A DNA stretch of 64,000 bases. Origin: Allodiplogaster sudhausi. Taxonomy: Eukaryota > Nematoda > Chromadorea > Rhabditida > Diplogasteridae. Below, piece by piece: positions 25,101 through 36,599 of the stretch. The notes below the pieces were generated by a model that was not told where the DNA came from, made no database searches, and saw nothing but the letters and a program-made list of their open reading frames with translations. The position numbers were made by a program, and so were the translations under genes. Each line of letters starts with the position of its first letter. The stretch's first letter is position 1. The DNA lies in assembly GCA_945643635.1 (NCBI GenBank), contig CALZFC010000032.1, positions 910,001-974,000 of the forward strand, read 5' to 3'.

Positions 25101-26951
25101 TTATTTGTTATATTTTGCTTACTATTTTACATTATAAAAAGCAAACTTTGAAATTTTTTTCCTTTTCATAGGACCCTCACAATCCGCACCTTTCCGTCGC
25201 TGCGTTCGAGCAAGCGTACGCGATGGAGGCGGCGAAGGTTTTTTTTTCTTTTTAAAACTTTATTTTAACCTAGGGAAAAGCATGATCAAACATTTTAGTA
25301 AATGCATACGCCTAACAACATTAAAATTGCTTTTTTTTTATAATAATCATAATTATAATTATAATTTCTTTAGGGCAATCACGTCCGTGCTCTGATCCTA
25401 TCGAATCCGCACAATCCACTCGGCAACGTCTTCGCGATGGATGAAGTGTTCGCGTTGTGTGAATGGGCGGCGAGGTTTTTGGCTTTTTTAAAGTCATTTC
25501 TATTATTAACTAACATTTTCAAATAAATATATATGGATTAAGACACAAAACAGAAAAATAGAATATTTTTTGGTGAAGGAAGAAGAGGAAGAAAGGAAAA
25601 ATTAGCACCTTGTAAGAATAAAAGGAAGTAGACAATTAAATAATTAATTAATTACATAATTAGTCAATTAATCACTTGCTGTCTCAGTAATGACATCTTC
25701 ATCTTCTTCGACGAGATCCTCTCGGGCACGATCTACCGGCCGACGACGTCCAACTTCCGCTCCATTCTCACCGTGCGCGATCGGCTGCCGAAGCCACAGG
25801 CCATGGTGTGGATGAACAGCTTTAGCAAGGTAAGAGAGGCCATTTTTGGTTGTTGTTTGTTTTGACAATTGTTAATGGTTAAATTTTCCTTAAAAGTATT
25901 CTATAAATTATTTTATAAATGAATAAATAAATTAAATAAATATTTATATATATATATATATATTTTTTAAAGATTTTTATGTCTCATCACTTTTTACAAT
26001 TTCCATTTCCCTAGGACCTCGGCGTGCCTGCTCTCGGATGCGCTCTCATCTATGTTAAGTCGCCCCCACTGAGACAGGCGCTCGCGAGACTTGAAGTTTG
26101 TGGTTGTTTCGAAAATGTTGTTGAGGGAGACTTCTAGGCCTTAAGCACCGAAACCTTAAGCACTTAAATCCTAAGCGCTTAAACCAAGCTATAGACACTC
26201 TACATACATAAATACGTTCTTTAGACCTTGTTAAAGAAAATACACTGACGATTAGCCTCTGACACTTCCTTTCAGGCGCTCGCATCGGTTCCAGCGCCGA
26301 GTCAGCTGATCATCACGGAGCTGCTCAAAGACAAAGGTTTATTTAAGATGACATTTTAAATTTTGAGCTATTGTATGTTGTCAACCGAAAAGATGATTCA
26401 TTAACCACCTAGCTATTCTTAAGCTACATATTTCTCTATCTTTTGTGTAAAAAAAATCGTTGTGATTGCCGTCCTAATATAGTATTTTTTCCCAAATACC
26501 AGGAAAAATATTTTTGGTGTCAATGCGAGTGTAGTCGTCTTTCTTCAGAATGGCTCTCGTCGACCCTCGCGCTGAGCCGTGCGCGTCTCGCTGCACACGC
26601 TGCCTTCGTTCCGGAGTCGCTTCGCGCCATCGGCATTCCTCACATGCAGCCAGCCTTGGGCGTCTGCGTTTTCGCTGACTTTTCCAAGGTTCGCGAGAAG
26701 TAATCTATATATTGTATATATTCATATATTTATTTAAAAAAAATTTTTTTTTAATAATATTATTTTACTCTCTCTATTATCGCCTGGCATCTACAGTACC
26801 TCTCGGCCGACAACTGCCCGAATGAGCAAGCCCTCTGGCGTCGCTTCTCGGAAGCTGGCGTCGTCTTGACAACGGGCGAATCGAGCGCATGCGACAGGCC
26901 GGGCTGGATGCGCATCGCTTTCAGCGGGCCACGACATGAACTCGAGATAAG

Positions 26952-27032
26952 TAGGTTGCTTCCGTGGCTAAAGAGTTAAAGCGCCGGAATTTCCATCCAT
27001 AAGGTCCGAGTTCGATTCCACTGTGGTGTCTA
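26952..27032 (+). repeat. tRNA-like (A-box/B-box) sequence in intron 11 of copy B
   Basis: The stretch tggctaaagagttaaagcgc followed by ggtccgagttcgattcc has A- and B-box-like spacing. It sits in the same intron as in copy A but differs in the middle. I do not call a functional tRNA because the stems pair poorly. Confidence 0.45.
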
Positions 27033-27551
27033 ACTTTTGCTTGAGCAAACCTGGTATTCATTTGCAGGCATGCAACGCATCTATGATGCGCTCGGTGTCG
27101 CTCAGCGTGTCGAGTCTAATATTGAATATCCACCATCCGACTTTTCTTCGACGTCGCCGAACGATGAGAACGGTTGGTGACGAATACGGTGGATTCTATT
27201 GCATTTTTCAATGTTAAAAATAAAAAAAAGTTCTCAATCTCAACTCCACTCCCTGGCGGTTTTCACTTACATGTAATAAATATACATATACGTGAGCTAT
27301 TGTGCTACGACGATATGGAAAGCGAACTGGGTATAGGGGATATTGGCATTTTAAATGGATTTCATTCTCATGTGAAGCTGATTGTGAGGTATAGTCTTCA
27401 AAAAACTTTTTTGGGAAATTTTTTCATAAGAGAATTTTTTTTAATATAACATTTTGTCGGTGGCCTTCAACTTTTCTTGTTTATAATTCATTTGTATTTT
27501 AAAATAAGCGTTTTTTTAGAAGATTGGCACGTCTTCTCATTGACGCCTTGA

Positions 27552-27856
27552 AGTGTTGGGACTCGCGTTCCGCTTCCGGGCAGATCAACGGCGATTTAAT
27601 TGAAAGCATACTGGGAGCGGTTTCATGCCCTTTCCCGTTTATTTGGCACCGCTCTCCTTCGACATCTCTTTCCGTATCAATCTCTTTTCCTGTTAAATTG
27701 TTCCAGCAGCTTACTTGAACATTCGCCAGATCGATCATTCCACTTATGTTAGATCCCAATCGATTTGCCCATTAATAGCCTCCGCTATCCTTTTTCCAGG
27801 CTTCTGAGCTTTCGCTGACTTACTCTTTCTCTCTTTCTCTCCTCTCTCTCGCTCCG

Positions 27857-27888
<32 letters not shown>

Positions 27889-27982
27889 GCCCTCTTTCTG
27901 ACTTCTAGTCAACTCGGCAACCAATTCTTCTCGCTCTCTTCCTCCCTCTCTCGCTCTCTATCCCTGAGTCTCCACATTCTCT

Positions 27983-28041
<59 letters not shown>

Positions 28042-28180
28042 TTTGGTAGTTTTAACCGCTTCCGTTCCTTGCATCCACCTTTTAATACAAGAAACGCACA
28101 TTCTAGCCCACAGCCTTTCTAGAGAGTTTTCTTGTCTTTTATTTGAACTACGGCAGGTAAAAGTCTATGAATAAAAAAGC
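27552..28180 (+). other. Probable 3' UTR of copy B
   Basis: CT-rich tracts lie at 27830-28040 and AATAAA at 28170-28175, laid out as after copy A. The duplicated unit can be followed to about 28240. Confidence 0.5.
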
Positions 28181-28559
28181 ATGGAGATTCTTTGTCTCAT
28201 TGTCAATAACATGATAAATATACTGCTATAATCGAGCCAACGCAGCCGTGCGCTTAATCTGATGTAATTTTGGTATCGAATGTTCTTTTTTCAATTTAAC
28301 CTCAATTCTCAAAATAACAAACAATATTGCGCTCATTTTGGTTTCCGAAGGGGCGATTTTGGAGCTATCTACATACTCTGGAAAATTTAAATGGATTCGT
28401 GATGTCGAAATTGTTGTCTTTTTCTGCATTATTGATTTATTATACATACCTAAGTTATTAATTATTCAATAATAAAAATATATGATTAGGTTGCGCCCGC
28501 TGATGCCAACCGAGGAGACAGACTGCCTTGTTTGGCATATCGGTTTACAATTGGGGGGT

Positions 28560-28760
28560 GGGAGTTCATAGAAAAGCGAGAGATAGAGAGAGAGAAATGA
28601 GAGAGAGACAGAAACATAGAAAGAGAACAAGAAATAAAACTGAGAAAGAGAGAAAGAGAGAGAGAGAGCAAATGAGCGAGAAATAGACAGAGAAATAGAG
28701 AGACAGTGAGAGAGAAGACAGAGAAAGAGAGATTGAGAAAGAGAGAGATTGAAATATAAA
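28560..28760. repeat. (GA)n-rich tract
   Basis: Imperfect GA repeats make long but meaningless Ser/Leu- or Arg/Glu-rich open frames on both strands. Confidence 0.8.
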
Positions 28761-28869
28761 AGGAAAACATCAACGAATGGATACAGCCAGCTAAAGAATA
28801 GATTTTACGATTGCTTAAGTTATATAGTAATGGAATCCATGGCGCTAACTCATTAACATCTAAGATATT

Positions 28870-29860
28870 ACGAAATCTATATATGCAGGGCCGCCACATC
28901 GAATCCACAGGCTCACTATATGAAGTGATATTTTTTTTTAATGCACAAGTTACGAAGAACATTTTCCTTTGGAAAAATAATTGATGATAACATTCCCAGA
29001 ACACACAGTGTCATCGAAGAATTAGTGCAGTTCTTTCTTAACCGAACAATTCGAAGATTGTACTGCTGATGATGATTTGGAGTGCATTTAGGATGGATCT
29101 GGATGATCGATAAACAACGACAGAGAAGAAGATTCCAATTAGAATGGAGCAAATTAGAGAAGATGAAGGACGGCTCCCAAATATCGAATTTTGCTTTTTA
29201 TTGTTACTCAAATAAGCATTCGCAGCATGGCGAATCCACCAGTGCGTAATCGTTGTGAAACAAATAGATTTTAGTGCAAATAGTTTTCATTGAATTATTT
29301 TAAGCCAGACATTAACAATGGCCAAAGCACTAAATTCCGCGGTTTCATGTAAGCTATAAAAATCTATATGAAATCGCTCGGGGATATTAAGATATAAGTG
29401 AAAACGGTTATCATCATTTCTCGACTTGAACTATCGATCTGGAAAGGTGCGACGACAAAAAAATTCGCCAACTTATGCTTACTGTAAGGTGTTTCCCTTG
29501 TCAGCCGCCACCTTCTCACAATCAGCTAGAAAGCGACGGCAGAGTGGCGTAAGACCGGGTGCTGGTGGCGGCGGTGGCAAAGAAGACACAGAGAATCGAT
29601 GGTGGAACCGAAAGTCGGTGCAGGTATCGCCGCACACGATTCCGGACGGGTTTTTGAACACGGTTAAAAAGAAGATACGGCGCAAAGTGGATAGGCACAA
29701 GAACACAGAGAGTCAGTTGCATCAAGCATACTCTACAAGGGGAACTCGAATAAAATGCGACAAAATCATTTTGTGATTCGTTCTCGATATCGAAGAATGA
29801 AAAAGACGAATTCTATATATGCAGGGCCGCCAAAACGAATCCACCGGTTCACTACGTGGA
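28870..29860. repeat. Pair of direct repeats of about 45 bp (28874-28918 and 29813-29860)
   Basis: Both copies contain ctatatatgcagggccgcc followed by cgaatccac and ggctcacta or ggttcacta. They bracket about 0.9 kb and could be remains of one dispersed element. I see no terminal inverted repeat. Confidence 0.45.
29492..29776 (+). CDS. Unassigned coding-like open frame (exon or retrocopy fragment)
   Basis: After a good acceptor-like cttgtcag the frame is open for about 95 codons. It has basic, non-repetitive composition: ATFSQSARKRRQSG, a glycine run, ENRWWNRKSVQVSPHTIPDG and FLNTVKKKIRRKVDRHKN. It ends at a TGA beyond IKCDKIIL. I do not recognise it and could not attach other exons. It lies between the two 45 bp repeats, so it may have arrived with them. 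Confidence 0.35.
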   Translation, partial: FPLSAATFSQSARKRRQSGVRPGAGGGGGKEDTENRWWNRKSVQVSPHTIPDGFLNTVKKKIRRKVDRHKNTESQLHQAYSTRGTRIKCDKIIL

Positions 29861-31380
29861 GTCGACCATTTTTCCTGTGGAATTTTTATTTTATCGGAGA
29901 GGTCTTGAGTTACCAAGTCAAAGGCTCACACGGATTATGAATATAGCGAGGGCGAGAACGAAGCTACACATATTTTCCATTCATATTTTTCTCTCTCTTC
30001 ACTACTATAAACATTCTTCCAGAGGTGGCATATTATATGATTAAAATGGAGTAGAAGCAGAAAATTGGGTGAGATCCCATTTTTTTTTTACCCCGGTGGT
30101 GGTCCCCAAGAGAGCGTGGCATTTAGAGAGGCCTCCTTTTAATATTCTCGAATCTCAATTCCTGTGAATGCTTCTTCTAGGGGGAAAAAACAAACAAAAA
30201 TTCTCACGTTTATCGCTCGCTCACTCATATCTTTCACGCACACACGTGTGAAAATGGCTTACATTGGCCATTTCATATAATAAGATGGCTTAGCTAATAT
30301 ATAATGTTATAATGGCGCCTTGTTTACTGTGGTGTAAGAGATTGAAACTCTTCTCGCTGTAAGGGTTCTTATTTATTGGCTGGGCTTAGAAGCAGTGTAG
30401 CGAGAGAAATTACGCACGGGATGATATTGCTAGCTTAATATGCGGCGCAAGATCGAATCCCCGATATCGTACCGTAGTAAACAGATGGTTGGAGATATCT
30501 GGGCTTCCTTAATATCCCCCCTCCACCCGGAAAAGCCATATTCAAGATCATACTTTATTTCTGAATTACCTCTGAGTTACTGGTCAGAATCTTTGCACCT
30601 TGCTCTTTATCATAGAAAAGCCACGAATATTATTTGAACTTCCCGCAATTTTCTTTAAAAAAAATTTGCGTAACAACACGTAGGCCACCGGGGCCAACAG
30701 ATTCGTGCGTTGGTGCACGAGATCGAAGCTCGCAACCGACATTAGCCCGACATTAGCTGGATTCATTGAGCACCTTTTTGAAATAGCACTAGTTCAAATG
30801 ATCCTCTTGGAGCTGCACAGTGCACCATTGGGAGGAGGACTTCTTTAGCAACAATTGAATGGAACAAAATGCTGAGTGGAAACATATGTGGAAGAAGATT
30901 ATGAAAATACATATGCCCTTGACGCATTCGTTGAACAAAGAGGGAGGAAGAGACAAAGACAGAGAGAGAGAAAGAGAGAGAGAGAGCGAGAGAGAGAGAG
31001 AGGGAAGGAGAGCGCGAGAGAGTGTGAAAGACTAAGAGAAAGGAAAGAGAAGATGCAGTGCAAGAGAGTGAGAAATTGGCAGAAAGAGTGAAGGAGAGAG
31101 AGAGAAAGAGAGAGAGAAACATATTCTGCTTGGAACATCGTAAGGCATGCCGTTTCCGCGGGAGTTCGAACGTTCCCCGCGCTATTTCTCTCACATTCTC
31201 TATCTCTTTCTTTCTCTCTCTCTCTCTCTACAACTCTGCTTATGGTTAGAGACAAGGGAGTAGCCATTGGTGTCATTTGCAAAAGAAGAAGAAGAAAACT
31301 TGATGTGCAGCTTGACCCCGCCTATATTGTTCACAGCTTCCGCTCCATAAAAGTAGCATGCCGAATTGTGTTGTCTCACT
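29861..31380. other. Intergenic, no supported gene
   Basis: Contains an AT-rich spacer and a (GA)n tract at about 30955-31115 that produces shadow frames on both strands. A second CT tract lies at 31200-31230. Confidence 0.5.
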
Positions 31381-31472
31381 AATTGCCGCTGCCGCACACT
31401 TTCCCTTCACGCTGCCGCACACTCTCCCTGCCGCTGCCGCACACTTTCCCTGCCGTTGCCGCACACTTCACT
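31381..31472 (+). repeat. Tandem repeat (GCCGCACAC core), probable 5' UTR
   Basis: About four imperfect units of roughly 18-24 bp with ctgccgcacactttccct lie immediately upstream of the candidate start codon at 31478. Confidence 0.7.
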
Positions 31473-31477
31473 GACCG

Positions 31478-32665
31478 ATGATGAACCGGCACAGAATCAA
31501 AGTCATCTCAGCCGTCATTCTCAGCTCGCTCATAGCGGCCTCACTTGCGTTCGTATGTCTTATTCACAAAATTCCATTTTTAAAAATTAAGATGAGAGAG
31601 GTGGGTGAAATTCATTGATTTAACAGCGGTACTGTAATGAGTGGAATTCACTAGAAAATTGGAAAGAAAGGTTGGTGTTAACATGAATAATGTCTATGTC
31701 TCAGGAAATTGTATGAATAAACTTTATTCATAAAATTTTATGTAAAGGAAATTTTATGAAAATAATATGATTAAATAAATAAACATGAATGTCTCAGGAA
31801 ATTTTGAAATTTTGATCGTTCATCAACATGAACATGAATTTGTATATACATGTATGTATTTTATACATACTTGTCTATACTCTACGGTCCTTGAAGTCAT
31901 GGGAAATATGTGTGAATGTATGTACATTGGTCAAAAAAAAATGCAAAAAAGTGACTGAGCAAAGAGTATCAAGCATTACGTCGTTTGTTTACTTCTATTT
32001 ACAGCTAAAGTTAATTTAGCAGACAGGAGAGACACGGCGGAGACACTTTTCCCTTACTATGTATGAACATAGGTCAATGTGTCCATGACGTCACATTAGA
32101 CAATAGTTTCTTGGTCAATGCACTGCGGGGGGGGGGGTGATATGCCTTAATACCTACGCTATGCTTGATTGATAGTTGCACTCAGTATAATTGCCATTTT
32201 AAGAGTCACTACTATACTACAAGTTGTGTACAATTGTCTCAATTCCGTTTCAAAATCATTAGCTGGCTGTCTCAAAATCGGGGCAAAAAGCTCTAATTGG
32301 CCTTGTTTATTTTTCTTATATATTTATTTATTTATTTAGATCACTCTCGCTTAATAGACATCTGAATTTTTTCAATTGTCAAATGTCTTGTTAGAGTTAA
32401 GGTAACACACTTTTGTGACCGAAGCTTCAAAGTCAATCATTGGCAGTTAAAACTGAGTCATTGCCTTTTTTGAACTTTTCAATTACTTGTGCGTGTACAT
32501 TGCACTTCCCTTTGACTACTCAATGCCAAACTCAATGGCTTCCCAAATGCACCTGTCGTCTCTCTTTCCACCCGATTGTTCTGTCACGCTCTCTCTCTCC
32601 CTCCCTCTCTCTACTCCATAGTCTCTCTTTATCTCTCTTTCTTTCTTTCTCTTCTTCTCTCTCTT

Positions 32666-32710
<45 letters not shown>

Positions 32711-33213
32711 TTCTCTTTCTCTGCCGCCTCCATGGCATCACAAATGAGCGACACATTGACCCCTCGTATAGCAAAAGTGCGGTCGTGAAGCCCACTACTC
32801 TCTAGATAACGCTTCCCAAATTTCTATTGGTTTTGTGCTAAAAATAATAACCATTCCGGCGCAAGAAAATTTTACTTCCATGGATGGATTAACATAGCAG
32901 ATACATACCATAAGATAAGATACATACCTATGTACAGTAAGATATATACATATACATATAGTAGCCTGCAATTAAAAGTGCATATTTTGGGTTTTTTTTT
33001 TGTATATTTTCCTTAAAAGTTAATGAAAGTAAGTGAAATTTTCAGGTTTGCTTCTTTAGATAGTCAGGCTACTAATAGTCTACTATTGGTTGAACCCAAA
33101 ATGAATTAATGACATTTCTTTTAAGAAGGCCTACAGAGCCGGTGAGCATGCCGCTCTCTCGCTACGATCGCAACTGCTTCTTCTCGCCTCTCAGATGCGT
33201 CTTTGGAAGAACG
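31478..33213 (+). CDS. Candidate allatostatin-C/somatostatin-type neuropeptide precursor
   Basis: Exon 1 (31478-31552) encodes MMNRHRIKVISAVILSSL and continues as a hydrophobic stretch: basic n-region, hydrophobic core, a convincing signal peptide ending at gtatgt. The exon with the peptide (about 33126-33213) encodes PLSR, then YDRNCFFSPLRCVFGR, then T before gtggct. The CFFSPLRC loop has the C-x6-C spacing and aromatic-F-x-P pattern of insect allatostatin C (CYFNPISC), with RY upstream, and ends in FGR, a normal C-terminal amidation and cleavage site. A middle exon at 32020-32072 (QTGETRRRHFSLTMYEH) fits the phases (0 in, 2 out) but is weakly supported. The 3' end is not resolved: an in-phase exon after tacag at 33436 would end at once. 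Expected role is a secreted, disulphide-bridged, amidated neuropeptide acting on a somatostatin-type GPCR. That role is inferred from the motif alone. Confidence 0.5.
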
Positions 33214-34850
33214 GTGGCTTTTGCTGCACACTTTCCTAATTTATTAATTAATTTTCGCAAGTCATTTCCGACAAAGAAAAGAAAAAAAGAAAGTGTGTAC
33301 ATGGTCTCATGGCTACTTCTTACAATTAGATTTAGCTTCTTGACTTTCTTAAGAGACTTACACAGTATCTCAATTTTTTTAAGGTAAGTTATACATTAAA
33401 ATGCAATACTTTACAGTAAATAATTTTTTAGTACAGAACTGTTCCGACGCATGCCTCCGCACCCGATGTTGGGCGAGTTGACACGCCGCGTGCTCGTGGT
33501 GGTCATTCAGAAACTTATAGCTTACGCCGACTTGGAACCCATTTTTTCCTTATTACGCCTTTTCGTGCCATCCAATGCAAAACCGCAAATAAATTGTGAA
33601 ACCCTAAGAATTATTATGGCAGTATATCATTGTGTCTTGCATTTTTTTTCTTTTTTTTACACTTGAAACTGTCTGAAACACCAAAAATTTCTCAACATTT
33701 TAGCGATGTTTAGCGTTTTCTCCCTAGTGGTTTAAGGAGCATCTGACGTTTTACCAGTCTACGGACATGGTCCGTGAATAATATAGTTTTGATTTCAATG
33801 TTTTCTCGTATTTCGGTGGCGTTTTTTTTACAACGCGGAGATACCTCTAGTTCACGGGCAATTCATGTGTAAAAGATTTAACCTGTGCTCTTACTCGAAA
33901 CGATGTGTGGGTGTGTATGTTTGATCATTGATCATTGAATAGAAGCGCAAAAAAAATAATTCCACAGAATCTAAATATAAAAAAACCAAAAAAAAAATCA
34001 GTACTGCATCTGAGTGTTGATGTAAGGGAGACGCCTCTCCGGCCTGGTTCTTCTCCTTATTTTTGTTTAACATTTCCGTTTTATTGCATTTATTTATTTA
34101 TTACTTTACTGCTAGGTGCATTGTAATTATAGTGTGTAGTATTCTGTCTTTGTCGCATTATGATAGTTCGATTATAGAATACTTTTCGTTCTGTTCTGGT
34201 AATTGTTGCTCGGCTAGCGAGCTGAGTGCTGGTTGTTCTGAACGCTGGAGTGCGTTGATGTGTGCTCGTCAGATGGCTGTTGCTGGTTCGCCACAGTGTC
34301 AAGTTGTGAAGATAAACCGTATCTTCTACGAATCTCCACGTTCTTCTACACCACGTCCGACGGTACTTATTGAGTATGGAGAGAAAGTTGTTATTCTTTT
34401 TTTTTTCTCTACAACCAATTGCGGAGACTTCGAGTTGTTTGTTCTGTTTCGGTCACATTAAGCTCGCCGAGTCTCTGCACTATAACAAATTTCTTTTTTT
34501 TTCTCCCTAAATGGATTTTTATTCTTCCCAATTGAGCATTTTCTCAAAAAACTATGTGGAATAAAGAGACTCGAAGAAAGAACATTGGTTTTTTACATAC
34601 ATATATGCAATCCTGGTTAATGTTAAAAGAAAAAAGAACTTGGAAGAGAAAATGAGTGTTAAACGCATTTGAGATGAGGGCAAAAAAAAAGAGGAAAAAC
34701 ACAGTAGCAAAGGTCAACTGAGGACTAAAAAGCATTCAGCGAAACTCTTTATAACACAACTATTAAGAATATTGCTTACGCTAATTACATATATATTGTA
34801 TGTGCGGCTTTCATAGCGGTGAAAGTAGACACTAATACACGGACTAAACG
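33214..34850. other. Region without a supported gene, some coding-like stretches
   Basis: At about 33438-33570 a stretch after gtacag is open with LFRRMPPHPMLGELTRRVL. At 34272-34385 a stretch after gtcag reads MAVAGSPQCQVVKINRIFYE and then ESPRSSTPRPTVLIEYGEK. Either could be an exon, including of the peptide gene, but the phases do not connect cleanly. The rest is AT-rich. Confidence 0.3.
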
Positions 34851-34862
34851 AGTTTTTTCTCA

Positions 34863-34865
34863 CTT

Positions 34866-34900
<35 letters not shown>

Positions 34901-34928
34901 TTTTCTCTCTCTCTTTCTCTCTCTCGCT
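34863..34928. repeat. (CT)n tract at the start of the repeat-family region
   Basis: A simple CT/TTCT repeat follows ctttcatagcggtgaaag, a word also found at 37260 and 38820 in the 1.5 kb repeat family. Confidence 0.8.
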
Positions 34929-35114
34929 CACAACAACACACATTTCACCGAACGTAGTTGAATCAGACTTTCGAAAGGGTGCAAATGAAGTTGCTTTTTT
35001 TTCTTTTCAGAAGATAATACGTCTCGGAAAAGAAACGGCTGAACTGCAAAAACGAACAATTAGCGTTGTAAATTTGCTGATATATAGCCATTATTTGATT
35101 GATAATTAATAGAC

Positions 35115-36340
35115 AATTGACCGCGTGATATCAGATTACGGTAAGTCCTGTGTCCAAAATTCCGTAGTTTTGTAAGGGAGAGTAAGCACCGTATAAGTGT
35201 CAAAGGTATTTTATGAGTCATAAAAAAGTTATTTCGCGCCTTATTAAACTTCTTTATCTCACAGCATTCGGAGGGATCCGTTCCGAGGATCACTGTCTGA
35301 TCATCTTTTTGTTTCCTTCTCCGTCTCTCGCCTGAACGGCAGCCTTCTTCTGTGCTCCTGCTCCTCTCCGGCCCTGCTCCTCCTCTCCGTCTCTTGCACC
35401 GTGAAGTAAACGTGGTCGCCGGCGCCAAGCTCCGCGCCACGATTTCGCCTTTTTCAGGCGCCAACTACATGGCATACGTGCCGCGTAGTAAATGATCGCT
35501 TTTTGGGGAATAAACATCAGGATTAGATTGCTTTTACACATGTATTATCGCTAAGTTTTCACCCGTGAGTCCTTCAGGAAGATAACACAGCTCATGTTCA
35601 AGTTTTTCTTTTGTAAATTCTTTGAGCCCGAAAAGCGCCGGTGTATGACAATATTAGAGAAAAATAACTTGAGAAATATAAAAAAAACTCAGTTGTTGGA
35701 ATAAAGAGAGATTTACTTTATACAGTATAGATTAGCTAACGGTTCGGGATCGATGTTAGAGATAGAGAGAGAGCGGAGAGTATGATGTATATAGGAAACA
35801 GTTAGAGATACAAAATATGTATATAAATACCGTATTTTCTCTATTAGTGCCCTCCCTCTATTAGAACCCCCCCCCCTCTAATAGTGCCCCCCCCTATCTA
35901 ATAGAAACGTTTCTGGATTCTATGCTTGAGGTATGGGATGCTCTTACCAATGAACTGATTGCAAATTCATTCTAAATCTACGGGAAAACTAATATTCCAG
36001 TGATGATTCCATTGAAGAAGAGTTATAATATTTCATTTTTGAGAATAAAACGTTGTTAAAAAACTTTTAGTCAATCACAATGAAAAATAGTACCCCTCCC
36101 TCTAATAGAACCCCCCTCTAATAGTGCCCCCTCTCGTAGGGGTATTGAAAAATAGAAGAAAAATCGGGAGAATTTAGAAAAAAGAGAGAGTTAGAGAGAG
36201 TGAGAGAATTGAAGACCGAGAGAAAGAGAGACAAAGAGATTGAGAGTGATAGAAAGAGGCGGAAATTGTTTTATTTAGTATTGAAAAAACTATTCCCTTT
36301 TCCTAAAAAGATTCTCTTTTTTTATCCATTGACATGCCAG
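35115..36340. repeat. Diverged copy of the 1.5 kb repeat family
   Basis: This region shares long stretches with the 36.6-39.7 kb tandem units, in the same order. They are gattacggtaagtcctg...ccaaaattccgtag, the cattcggagggatccg block, ggcgccaacta...catggcatacg, gcccgaaaagcgccggtgta and gttcgggatcgatgttagag. It lacks several hundred bases and is interrupted by a MITE-like sequence at 35828. Confidence 0.7.
35828..36140. mobile_element. MITE-like element with CTCTATTAGTGCCC repeats
   Basis: It starts with taccgtattttctctattag, the same end as the element nested at 21424. Blocks of (cctctaatagaa)(cccccc) occur at both ends. The right-hand terminal repeat is not clear, so the copy may be truncated. 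Confidence 0.45.
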
Positions 36341-36387
36341 CCCGACCTGTGGGCACCAAACCGCCGTGACTTTGCAGGCTGGTGAAC

Positions 36388-36580
36388 AGGGATGTCCAAA
36401 ACCAGGCCCGGGCCGGCCCGGGCCCGGGGGGCAAGCGGGCCGGGCTAAGCCGGGCCCTATTTTCAAAATCTAGGCCCGGGCCAGGCCCGGGCCCGCCAAA
36501 TTGGCAACGGGCCGGGCTATGCCTTCAAAATCTCGGCACGGGCCGGGCCCGGGTCCGCCAAATTAGCAACGGTCCCTACT
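36388..36580. repeat. GC-rich GGCCCGGGCC repeat element, copy 1
   Basis: Dense overlapping gggccgggc / ggcccgggcc words lie in an AT-rich setting, with cagggatgtcc at the left and ggtccctactgg at the right. Related blocks are at 41619-41740 and 54563-55235. Open frames here are compositional. Confidence 0.6.
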
Positions 36581-36599
36581 GGTGAATCACTTTTGATTT

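Larger units (their letters stand above)
19790..27551 (+). pseudogene. ACC-synthase-like gene, copy B (damaged tandem paralogue of copy A)
   Basis: Exons 2-13 match copy A in length, apart from a shorter last exon, and in phase: 23766-23899, 24324-24446 (donor unclear), 24869-24957, 25172-25237, 25374-25474, 25688-25829, 26015-26095, 26276-26336, 26549-26688, 26797-26950, 27068-27172 and 27520-27551. The catalytic landmarks are kept (NPHNPLG, FFDEIL, SFSKDLGVP, GWMRIAF), and the C-terminus is short (DWHVFSLTP). A first-exon relic with its upstream context lies at 19790-19878. It lacks one base relative to copy A, which shifts the frame after about eight codons. At the end of exon 3 the CATG|gt junction of copy A reads CATATT, so the donor is gone. 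A weak GT a few bases on (ATTATTT|gttcta) would still keep the frame. Exons 2-13 show no stop codons, so the damage is recent or an alternative start is used. Whether a protein is made cannot be told. Confidence 0.7.

Noticed and set aside
31478..33213. Joining exon 1 of the peptide gene directly to the cysteine-loop exon
   Set aside because: The phases do not match (0 against 2). A small middle exon is needed; the candidate at 32020-32072 fits but remains uncertain.
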